From Robiginitomaculum sp. (GTDB lineage: Bacteria; Pseudomonadota; Alphaproteobacteria; Caulobacterales; Maricaulaceae): a stretch of DNA of 5,184 nucleotides. This document shows, one piece after another, positions 1 to 5,184 of the stretch; position 1 is the first letter of the stretch; each line of letters starts with the position of its first letter. The stretch lies in contig JAESQI010000385.1 in NCBI GenBank assembly GCA_016765255.1, positions 1-5,184 on the forward strand. Direction: 5' to 3'. A program made the position numbers and the translations under genes. A model generated the notes under the pieces. That model was not told the DNA's origin. It saw only the letters and a list, made by a program, of their open reading frames with translations, and searched no databases.

Positions 1-156
1 GTCTACCGCTACAGCCTGAAAAGCATCAGCGGCATCGAATCGCTTGATGACCTTGGCATTGAATTCGGGCGGCTGAGCAGACACACTTACAGCTGCCAAC
101 GCGCAAAGAAAGTAAACAGCCAGAGATTGAAATCGTTTAATCGAAAAAAGCCTCAT
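1..156 (-). CDS. N-terminus of a secreted or periplasmic protein (partial, runs off left edge)
   Basis: Reading the minus strand from ATG at 156-154 gives 52 uninterrupted codons to the window edge. The N-terminus is a textbook signal peptide: a basic start (MRLFSIKR), a hydrophobic core at about residues 11-24 (SLAVYFLCALAAVS) and a probable signal peptidase I site after VSA at residue 27. Mature sequence would begin QPPEFNAKV. Cys18 lies inside the hydrophobic core in YFLCALAA, not at a convincing lipobox, so a lipoprotein is less likely. A weak ribosome site (AAAGG at 171-167) sits 10 bases before the ATG. The ATG is only 18 bases past the stop of the upstream SDR, so the two are probably cotranscribed. 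The function cannot be read from 52 residues; the stretch RFDAADAFQAVAVD may begin a repeat or propeller-type domain, but that is a guess. Confidence 0.75.
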   Translation of the reverse strand, partial: MRLFSIKRFQSLAVYFLCALAAVSVSAQPPEFNAKVIKRFDAADAFQAVAVD

Positions 157-174
157 AAAATTTTTGCCTTTAAC

Positions 175-933
175 TCAGCTTCGTAAATAAGAAGCGCCAT
201 TCACATCGATAATCGACCCTGTAGAGAATTCGGCTCCCTCTGATGCGAGGAACAGGACAGCATGGGCCACCTCTTCTGGCTGAGCGACGCGATTGAAGGG
301 GCTCTGCGCCTTGATCTCTGCGCCTTCGGGACCATTCAATCTATCAGCTGTGAGTTCGGTATTAACGAAGCCTGGCGCCACTGCGCCGACGAATATCTTG
401 TACTCGGCGAGCGCCACAGCCAGTGACTGACTAAGGGAGTTTAAGCCCGCCTTGCTAGCGCCATAAGCCGCCTTCGTTGGCTCACCACGAAACGCGCCAC
501 GGGAGGTGATATTGACGATACGTCCACCGCCTTGCTCGATCATATGCTTTGCGGCGCAGAAACAGACGTTGGCGGGGCCGATGAGATTGGCATCGATCGT
601 CTGCCTCCACGCCTGCTGCCAATCTTTGTAGTTGGTAGTTGGCAGCGGGTGGTCTATGCCAATACCGGCATTATTAACGACGATATCCAAGCTGTCGAAG
701 CCCTCAATTACATCATCGAGAGCTTTCTTGACCTGATCAGGGTCGGCAACATCCGCCTTGATTGCAAGGTGACCGCTTCCTTCAAGATCAGCGAGAGTCT
801 TATCGGCGCTCACTTGATCGCTGCGAAACAACACGGCGACTCGCGCACCCTTTTTCGCAAACGCTAAAGCGATCGCCCTGCCGATTCCGCGAGTGCCACC
901 TGTAACTAGCACTGTCTTATTTGTAAAATCCAA
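175..933 (-). CDS. FabG-like classical SDR family oxidoreductase
   Basis: A 252-residue NAD(P)-dependent dehydrogenase/reductase of the classical short-chain family, of normal length. The Rossmann dinucleotide motif TGGTRGIG is at residues 11-18, the NNAG motif at 87-90 and the catalytic tetrad is complete: Asn116, Ser144, Tyr157 and Lys161 (YGASK). The PG motif after beta-6 is VAPGFVNTE (185-193). Arg37 after beta-2 (LFRS) favours NADP(H), by family knowledge. The fold resembles 3-oxoacyl-ACP reductases, but this label covers many alcohol/ketone oxidoreductases and the substrate is unknown. The start codon is TTG at 933-931: a stop lies in frame five codons upstream, no in-frame ATG occurs before residue 131, and GAGAG stands nine bases before the TTG. 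The gene follows the GAPDH gene after 49 bases and precedes the secreted-protein gene by 18. It is cytosolic, with no signal peptide. Confidence 0.93.
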   Translation of the reverse strand: MDFTNKTVLVTGGTRGIGRAIALAFAKKGARVAVLFRSDQVSADKTLADLEGSGHLAIKADVADPDQVKKALDDVIEGFDSLDIVVNNAGIGIDHPLPTTNYKDWQQAWRQTIDANLIGPANVCFCAAKHMIEQGGGRIVNITSRGAFRGEPTKAAYGASKAGLNSLSQSLAVALAEYKIFVGAVAPGFVNTELTADRLNGPEGAEIKAQSPFNRVAQPEEVAHAVLFLASEGAEFSTGSIIDVNGASYLRS

Positions 934-942
934 TCTAGTGTT

Positions 943-947
943 CTCTC
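943..947 (-). promoter_or_regulatory. Ribosome binding site supporting the TTG start of the FabG-like SDR
   Basis: GAGAG on the minus strand lies nine bases before the TTG at 933. With the in-frame stop just upstream and no usable ATG, this decides for TTG as the start; the next alternative, GTG at residue 8, would remove most of the first beta strand. Confidence 0.55.
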
Positions 948-982
948 AAACTTCGCAATGAAAAATCAAATATAAATACCAG

Positions 983-2002
983 CTAGGCAATTCCATCCAT
1001 CTGCGCCAAACGCTGAACTAATTCCTCAACTCTAGTGCTGTATCCCCACTCGTTGTCGTACCAACTAACGACCTTCACTAAGCGAGCATCCATTACCTGC
1101 GTCAGCAATGAATCGAAAATACTGGAGTGCGAATTACCGATAATGTCGCTGCTTACAATCTCTTCAGTAGAATATTGCAGGATACCTTTCATTGGCCCAA
1201 GTGCAGCTGCCTGCATTGCTGCGTTTATCGATTCGACTGAAGCATCGGCATCAAGCTCGAGAACAAAATCTACGATGCTGCCATCGGGAATCGGCACACG
1301 CATCGCCAGACCATCCAGCTTGCCGGCCAATTCAGGTATAACCAGACCAATCGCCTTCGCAGCCCCTGTTGAGGTCGGCACTATATTGGTAGCCGCGTTA
1401 CGCGAACGCCGCTTGTCGCTTGCATGGGGCGAATCTATCAGTCGCTGCCCCGAAGTATAGGCGTGCACCGTAGTGAGTAAACCGCGACGAATCCCGAAGG
1501 TATCGTGCAACACCTTTGCCAGCGGGGCGGCGCAGTTTGTCGTGCAGCTCGCGTTGCTAATAATTGTGCTTGAAGGCGTAACTACATGATCGTTAACCCC
1601 GCTCACAAGCGTTGCATCGAGAGGATCTTTACAGGGCACCGTGAGCACAACACGTCTCGCGCCACCATCGATATGTTTCTGCAGGTCTACTAAATGTCTG
1701 AAAGCGCCAGAGCTCTCGATGACGTAATCGACTCCCAATTCCTTCCACGGTAATTTTGCTGGGTCTCTCTCGCTCAACACCTTGAACTTGTCACCATCGA
1801 TTTCCATATCGTTGCCATCGAAGCTTACCTCACCAGGAAATACCCCATGGGTGCTGTCATACTTAAAAGCATAGGCAAGCTGATCTGGACTCGCAAGATC
1901 ATTCACAGCGACCACATCATAGTGTTTTCGTAGCTTCGCGATACGCATGATAGTGCGGCCGATTCGACCGAAACCATTAATAGCAATTTTAGGTAACGAC
2001 AT
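983..2002 (-). CDS. gap: Phosphorylating glyceraldehyde-3-phosphate dehydrogenase, class I
   Basis: A full-length 339-residue GAPDH, which oxidises glyceraldehyde 3-phosphate with phosphate to 1,3-bisphosphoglycerate. The NAD-binding motif NGFGRIGR is at 9-16. Asp35 in VNDLA matches the aspartate that binds the adenosine ribose. The active-site motif SNASCTTNC is at 149-157 with catalytic Cys153; the partner is His180 in TTVHAYT. Thr183, Arg235, Thr212 and Gly213 occupy the positions of the two phosphate sites, and the C-terminal WYDNEWGYS starts at 314. Pro192 in DSPH corresponds to the proline typical of NAD-specific enzymes, so NAD is the likelier cofactor (inference). Nothing essential is missing, so an active enzyme is expected. 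Erythrose-4-phosphate dehydrogenase (Epd) is a less likely alternative. GGAG stands seven bases before the ATG. The gene lies 26 bases after one SDR and 49 before another; no glycolytic neighbour is visible, which suggests an accessory copy. Confidence 0.95.
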   Translation of the reverse strand: MSLPKIAINGFGRIGRTIMRIAKLRKHYDVVAVNDLASPDQLAYAFKYDSTHGVFPGEVSFDGNDMEIDGDKFKVLSERDPAKLPWKELGVDYVIESSGAFRHLVDLQKHIDGGARRVVLTVPCKDPLDATLVSGVNDHVVTPSSTIISNASCTTNCAAPLAKVLHDTFGIRRGLLTTVHAYTSGQRLIDSPHASDKRRSRNAATNIVPTSTGAAKAIGLVIPELAGKLDGLAMRVPIPDGSIVDFVLELDADASVESINAAMQAAALGPMKGILQYSTEEIVSSDIIGNSHSSIFDSLLTQVMDARLVKVVSWYDNEWGYSTRVEELVQRLAQMDGIA

Positions 2003-2009
2003 ACTGTTT

Positions 2010-2013
2010 CTCC
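2010..2013 (-). promoter_or_regulatory. Ribosome binding site of the GAPDH gene
   Basis: GGAG on the minus strand, seven bases before the ATG at 2002-2000, lies within the 26-base gap after the upstream SDR stop. The gap is too short for a full promoter, which supports cotranscription with the upstream SDR. Confidence 0.6.
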
Positions 2014-2028
2014 AAAATTAGTTGACTC

Positions 2029-2997
2029 CTACTCCGCTAACATCTTCTCAGTTAGCTCCCAAAGCCTCATTGCCCCTTCCTCATTCACCGCCCAAGGTGC
2101 AACATCACAGAATCTCGGTGAGTCTTCAGTAGCAAGATTAGACACGTCGCAATCTTCACAGTAGAGACCGCCGGTGTCGACAAGCGCATCACTGGTTGCA
2201 GCCCAAAGAGTCGTACTGCAACCCTGCGTAGTCGACTTGAACAACCCAGCGACCTGTGCAGAGAGTTTACCATCGGCATCAGTCCAGCCTAGGGCCATCA
2301 TTTCTTCGTTGGGCAGATGCCGCTGCAGTGGTGTAAGGATACCACCGGGGTGAACCGAGAAGGCCTGTATTCCCTGATCTCGATACTTCATGTCCAAGCC
2401 AAGCGCGAACAAGGCATTGGCTGTTTTCGCCTGCGCATACGCAGTCCATTTTTCGTAGTCAGTAGATTCGAAATGAATATCGTCCCAGAGAATATCGCTG
2501 CGCCGATGCCCGATAGAAGAGAGGCAAACAACGCGCGACGAATCAGCGTTCAGAAGTAGACCTCGCAATTCTTGGGTCAAGACGAAATGCCCTAAATGAT
2601 TGACAGCAAATTGCGATTCCCAGTTGTTACCGACCCGCGTCTCTGGGCAGGCCATAATGCCGGCATTGTTAATTAACAAGTCGAGCTTCGATTCTCGATC
2701 CGTTACGGAGGCCGCGTAGCCACGAACGCTTGCTAGATCGGCAAGATCCATCGCATCTACAATCACCTCACCTTCTATGTCTTTTAAGTTTTCCTGTCCT
2801 TTGTCAGGCGTACGTACCGGCACATAGACTTTCGCACCAGCTGCAGCCAGCGCACGTGTTGTCTCCAAGCCGATACCGGAATAGCCGCCAGTTACGACTG
2901 CGACTTTTCCTGACAAATCTTTGCCGTCCAGAATTTCCCCAGGTTCAGGCTTTCCACTGAATCCGAGGTTTAATTTCTTCTGCACTCGTGTCGACAT
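2029..2997 (-). CDS. SDR family oxidoreductase, retinol dehydrogenase-like
   Basis: A 322-residue NAD(P)-dependent oxidoreductase of the longer SDR type that includes retinol dehydrogenase, WWOX-like and protochlorophyllide-reductase-like proteins. About 30 N-terminal residues precede the Rossmann core, ending in the common lead LSGKVAVVTGG. The motif GGYSGIG is at 37-43, Arg62 after beta-2 suggests NADP(H), and INNAGIM is at 109-115. Active-site residues are Asn133, Ser161 (LSSIGH), Tyr187 and Lys191 (YAQAK). The motif VHPGGILT (215-222) is characteristic of this subgroup. The substrate is unknown; family members act on bulky hydrophobic alcohols, aldehydes or ketones. I place the start at ATG 2997 rather than the TTG six bases upstream at 3003, because AGAGGG ends immediately before that TTG but is six bases from the ATG. 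The gene lies 70 bases after the thiolase-like gene (measured from this ATG) and 26 before gap. Confidence 0.9.
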   Translation of the reverse strand: MSTRVQKKLNLGFSGKPEPGEILDGKDLSGKVAVVTGGYSGIGLETTRALAAAGAKVYVPVRTPDKGQENLKDIEGEVIVDAMDLADLASVRGYAASVTDRESKLDLLINNAGIMACPETRVGNNWESQFAVNHLGHFVLTQELRGLLLNADSSRVVCLSSIGHRRSDILWDDIHFESTDYEKWTAYAQAKTANALFALGLDMKYRDQGIQAFSVHPGGILTPLQRHLPNEEMMALGWTDADGKLSAQVAGLFKSTTQGCSTTLWAATSDALVDTGGLYCEDCDVSNLATEDSPRFCDVAPWAVNEEGAMRLWELTEKMLAE

Positions 2998-3003
2998 TTC
3001 CAA

Positions 3004-3009
3004 CCCTCT
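3004..3009 (-). promoter_or_regulatory. Ribosome binding site that sets the start of the retinol dehydrogenase-like SDR
   Basis: AGAGGG on the minus strand is six bases from the ATG at 2997 and abuts the alternative TTG at 3003. Initiation at TTG would leave no spacer, so ATG is preferred and the protein is two residues shorter than the longest open frame. Confidence 0.6.
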
Positions 3010-3067
3010 ATTGGTGGGCTGTTTCGCCCCATGGAGATATTTGAATTGCTTCTACCTTAACGGAATC

Positions 3068-4549
3068 TCAGGCAGCTGTGAACGTATTCATCCCGCCGCT
3101 AGAGACAACAGCTCCGCTGCAATTTAGGAAATCATCCTGCATCATCTGCTGCAATGTTGTGGCGTCGATAGCCGTGTTGGCGATAAAGCGCTGATCAGTC
3201 TCAAGCAGCCTTCCAATGACTATCCCGCTCACAGGATTCGTTCTATCGAAACACACCGTGTAGGTTTCAACCTTTGCGGCACCGCTAGGTGTTTCAGTAA
3301 ATTTCGGGCTTGGCATGGCGTTGATCTGCGCCTGAATCTTCGCGCTCGATTCTCTTCGCCATTCACCCGCTATCGGCGTAGCAGAATAAATTCCCGTCGC
3401 GTGTTTCGATAGGCGCCCACCGTTCGCTGTAATCAGTGCATACTGCTGTGGGTCGGCACGCAGCAGGGGCATTGCAGTCGCGATAGCGTGCATCGAATAA
3501 TTGTTACCCGGCCCACCGAAGAAAGGAAGCCCACCCGTTAGAGTTAGACCGCGCGGGTCAGAGCAAGACAATCCTAGCGCGTCACAAGCCACCTCGACAG
3601 CAGATGGAAAACAGGAATAGATATCAATTAGGTCTATGTCCTTTAGAGTTTTACCCGCCATCGCAAACGCATGCGCGCTATTTGCTGCAATGGCGGGCGA
3701 GGAATGAAGATTGACTCGATCACTGATTAGCAGTTTTTCGTTCGCCTCGCTGCAGCCATGGAGGAAAACCCATTTGCTAGGATCGATACCAAGCTGTTTT
3801 GCCTTTCCTACCGAAGTCATGACTACAGCCGCGCCTTGGTTTACAGAGTCTCGTGAATTCATAAACTTCGGATAAGGAAAACATATGAAACGATTTTCTT
3901 TGGTAACAGTGGCCAGTTCTATTGCAGAGCGCCGCGTGCCATAAAAAGAGAAGGGGTTATCTGCAGCAACATCAGTAAAGGGTGCAAACAATTCTCCCAT
4001 TGCTAGAAGATGCTCTTCGACAGACCGCCCTCTCTCCTTTCGAATAGCATTCTCGAAAAGAGGGTAGGCGTGAATGGGCGCAATCAAGCCATGAGCAATC
4101 TCATGGGCACTTGCTAAGGCCTCGCCTATGCCCCGATCTTCCTGTGAACCAGGCTCCTCTTCCTGCCAATTCAGATCAATATTGTTTCTTAATGCAAGCT
4201 GCGCCGTTCGAATCGCCTCGGAACCGGTAAGAAGCGCAACAGATACGTCGCCCTGACTTATGCGCTCCGCCATCTCGTTAATCAATTTCTGTGGCGTGTT
4301 TCCTCCAACATTGCTGTAGATGGCATTTGTCGGATTGGCGCCTATTCTTTTAGCTACTGCACGAGGTGGATTCTCCGCGCGGCCGTTTGAGGCTGCAACG
4401 CGTGGTTTGTTGTAGGAATCCTGGAATATTCGAACCACGGCAAGCGTGTCTATCTCTACCGCTAGTTTGTGCCCGACATAGACCAAAATCGGGACCTCGA
4501 TCCAGTTAAGCAAAATAGGTGCTATGGTTTGGAATCGCGTATTATTCAT
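3068..4549 (-). CDS. Thiolase-like protein (TLP1 / SCP2-thiolase-like, often labelled acetyl-CoA acetyltransferase), N-terminus apparently shortened
   Basis: A 493-residue thiolase-fold protein. Residues 76-113 (AIYSNVGGNTPQ through GSEAIRT) align with the thiolase segment that normally carries the nucleophilic cysteine, but here it reads VGGNTPQ with no cysteine. IDLIDIYSCFPSAV (305-318) replaces the usual NEAF motif, GGLPFFGGPGNNY (339-351) replaces the GHP motif, and NGGRLSKHATGIYS is at 376-389. Residues from about 425 to the end (ETYTVCFDR, GIVIGRL, RFIANT, GGMNTF) look like the extra C-terminal beta domain of mycobacterial thiolase-like protein type 1, whose characterised member lacks thiolase activity. 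A binding or atypical acyl-CoA role is therefore likelier than classical thiolysis. At the N-terminus, VPILVYVGH (19-27) resembles the first strand, yet IDTLAVVR (33-40) follows almost at once; the helix between them is missing. No good ribosome site precedes the ATG, so the exact start is uncertain. It is probably the first gene of the operon. Confidence 0.82.
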   Translation of the reverse strand: MNNTRFQTIAPILLNWIEVPILVYVGHKLAVEIDTLAVVRIFQDSYNKPRVAASNGRAENPPRAVAKRIGANPTNAIYSNVGGNTPQKLINEMAERISQGDVSVALLTGSEAIRTAQLALRNNIDLNWQEEEPGSQEDRGIGEALASAHEIAHGLIAPIHAYPLFENAIRKERGRSVEEHLLAMGELFAPFTDVAADNPFSFYGTRRSAIELATVTKENRFICFPYPKFMNSRDSVNQGAAVVMTSVGKAKQLGIDPSKWVFLHGCSEANEKLLISDRVNLHSSPAIAANSAHAFAMAGKTLKDIDLIDIYSCFPSAVEVACDALGLSCSDPRGLTLTGGLPFFGGPGNNYSMHAIATAMPLLRADPQQYALITANGGRLSKHATGIYSATPIAGEWRRESSAKIQAQINAMPSPKFTETPSGAAKVETYTVCFDRTNPVSGIVIGRLLETDQRFIANTAIDATTLQQMMQDDFLNCSGAVVSSGGMNTFTAA

Positions 4550-4574
4550 ATAGGAACTTTTGTCTCGATTTCAA
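4547..4574 (-). promoter_or_regulatory. Candidate sigma-70-type promoter at the head of the operon
   Basis: On the minus strand TTGAAA (4574-4569, five of six to the -35 consensus) is followed after 16 bases by TATATG (4552-4547, four of six to the -10). It lies at the left end of the 160-base gap before the thiolase-like gene, where the operon promoter is expected. The -10 hexamer overlaps the ATG at 4549, so if this promoter is real the transcript begins inside the annotated frame and translation must start further down. Short matches like this arise by chance, so it is only a candidate. Confidence 0.2.
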
Positions 4575-4709
4575 CATACACGGCAGTGACGCTTTTTCCA
4601 CATAGCTGACATTACCGCATTCACAGATACTCGATATTGGGTTGCCACAAAGCACGACCAGTTGACTGCCTAACTGCCACAATAATCTTGTAATTTCGAA
4701 CCCCGGCCC

Positions 4710-5184
4710 CTAACTATCCGCCGCAAACGCCATGACCACGAGTGCCAATGCAGCGACCAGTGCGCCGATCATTATGTGCCATGGCACCCAGCCATGGCCG
4801 AGCAGGCCTTCGGTCAGGATGATGAATGCGGGGGTTAGATAGCCATAGGCCAGCACTTTTGAGGCTGGCAGGCGCACGGATGCGTATTGCAACAGGAACA
4901 TAGTGGCGGCGGTTGTGAAGGTGGCGAGGTAGGCAATTGTGTACCAAACCAGCGGCGGCAGCGCCAACCAGTCTATGGAAAACAGATCGGGCAGCGCCGC
5001 CAATGTGATCCAAATGGCACAAGCGCCGACCGTATAGAGCGAGAATTGCAGAGGGGTTCATCGCGTTTGTACATTTTCACAAACGGCACATAAAGCGCAT
5101 GAGCCATACAGCCGAAGAAAAAGATGATCTCGCCCTTGCCCACATCAAAGGCGAGTAACGCTTCCATATCGCCGCGAAAAATCA
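4710..5184 (-). pseudogene. EamA/DMT-family transporter, C-terminal half, frameshifted and cut by right edge
   Basis: Inner-membrane protein of the drug/metabolite transporter family; only the second EamA domain is inside the window. The upstream frame, open from the edge to about 5051, reads RGDMEALLAFDVGKGEIIFF, then a hydrophobic span ending HALYVPFVKMYKRDEPL. The reading then continues in another frame from CTG at 5051 as LQFSLYTVGACAIWITLAAL and on to TAG at 4710. Joined, the frames give about five membrane spans: GEIIFFFGCMAHALYVPFV; FSLYTVGACAIWITLAALP; LVWYTIAYLATFTTAATMF; LAYGYLTPAFIILTEGLLG; HIMIGALVAALALVVMAF. The motif YASVRLPASKVLAYGYLTP is typical of the family. One missing base in the CCCCTCTGC stretch (about 5056-5048) explains the shift. 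Either the gene is inactivated or the base is a sequence error. The substrate cannot be predicted. It lies 160 bases before the thiolase-like gene and may be a separate unit. Confidence 0.85.

Noticed and set aside
532..867. Plus-strand open frame opposite the FabG-like SDR (111 codons)
   Set aside because: It is antisense to the SDR core containing the catalytic motifs, and its translation shows no family features.
1035..1460. Long open frame on the plus strand opposite the GAPDH gene (141 codons)
   Set aside because: It lies wholly antisense to a strongly conserved GAPDH, has low-complexity serine/alanine-rich translation and no recognisable motif; it is a shadow of the codon pattern.
983..2002. 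GAPDH as self-resistance copy for a GAPDH-targeting natural product
   Set aside because: Known cases exist for pentalenolactone-type compounds, but no biosynthetic gene is visible here and the active site looks ordinary; it is kept only as a remote option.
3012..3030. Possible small hairpin TGGG...CCCA in the gap before the retinol dehydrogenase-like SDR
   Set aside because: It has a four-base stem, a nine-base loop and no following U run, so it supports neither a terminator nor a regulatory RNA.
4664..4680. Short inverted repeat CAGTT...AACTG in the 160-base gap
   Set aside because: A five-base stem with an eight-base loop and no U tract is too weak for a terminator and not convincing as an operator.
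4692..4710. GGTTCGAA on the minus strand just after the transporter stop, resembling a tRNA T-loop or an integration site
   Set aside because: The flanking bases do not form a T stem, no acceptor, anticodon or D arm is found nearby, and no integrase or second copy is seen.
4714..5061. A third minus-strand open frame across the transporter region (115 codons)
   Set aside because: Its translation is rich in His, Arg and Gly with no membrane spans, whereas the adjacent frame gives clear EamA spans through the same bases.
1..5184. CRISPR arrays, insertion sequences, phage or defence genes
   Set aside because: No spaced direct repeats, transposase or integrase sequence, or terminal inverted repeats were seen on either strand.

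Overview
The window is a bacterial chromosome segment of intermediate GC. Every supported gene lies on the minus strand, so transcription runs from the right edge to the left. Shine-Dalgarno sites precede most genes. The mix of short-chain dehydrogenases, a thiolase-like protein, a class I GAPDH and an EamA transporter fits a proteobacterium, perhaps a marine gammaproteobacterium with many lipid- or steroid-type catabolic genes. That assignment is an impression from the protein sequences, not a demonstrated placement.

In transcription order the layout is as follows. (1) Bases 5184-4710 hold the C-terminal half of a DMT/EamA-type membrane transporter, cut by the right edge and split by an apparent one-base frameshift near 5051. 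(2) Bases 4709-4550 are a 160-base gap, the largest in the window and the likely place for the promoter of what follows. (3) Bases 4549-3068 encode a thiolase-like protein of the non-catalytic TLP1/SCP2-thiolase-like type, apparently missing about 35-45 residues near its N-terminus. (4) Bases 2997-2029 encode a retinol-dehydrogenase-like SDR. (5) Bases 2002-983 encode an intact phosphorylating GAPDH, probably NAD-linked. (6) Bases 933-175 encode a FabG-like classical SDR that starts with TTG. (7) Bases 156-1 encode the N-terminus of a secreted protein with a clear signal peptide, cut by the left edge.

The last five genes are separated by 70, 26, 49 and 18 bases and look like one operon. Two different SDRs plus a thiolase-like protein suggest oxidation/reduction of an alcohol or ketone on a lipid-like or acyl-CoA substrate. 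The GAPDH between the two SDRs is out of place: none of its usual neighbours (pgk, tkt, fba) is visible. No RNA gene, CRISPR array, insertion sequence or convincing terminator was seen. The points most worth checking are the frameshifted transporter, the shortened thiolase-like N-terminus and the unexplained GAPDH.
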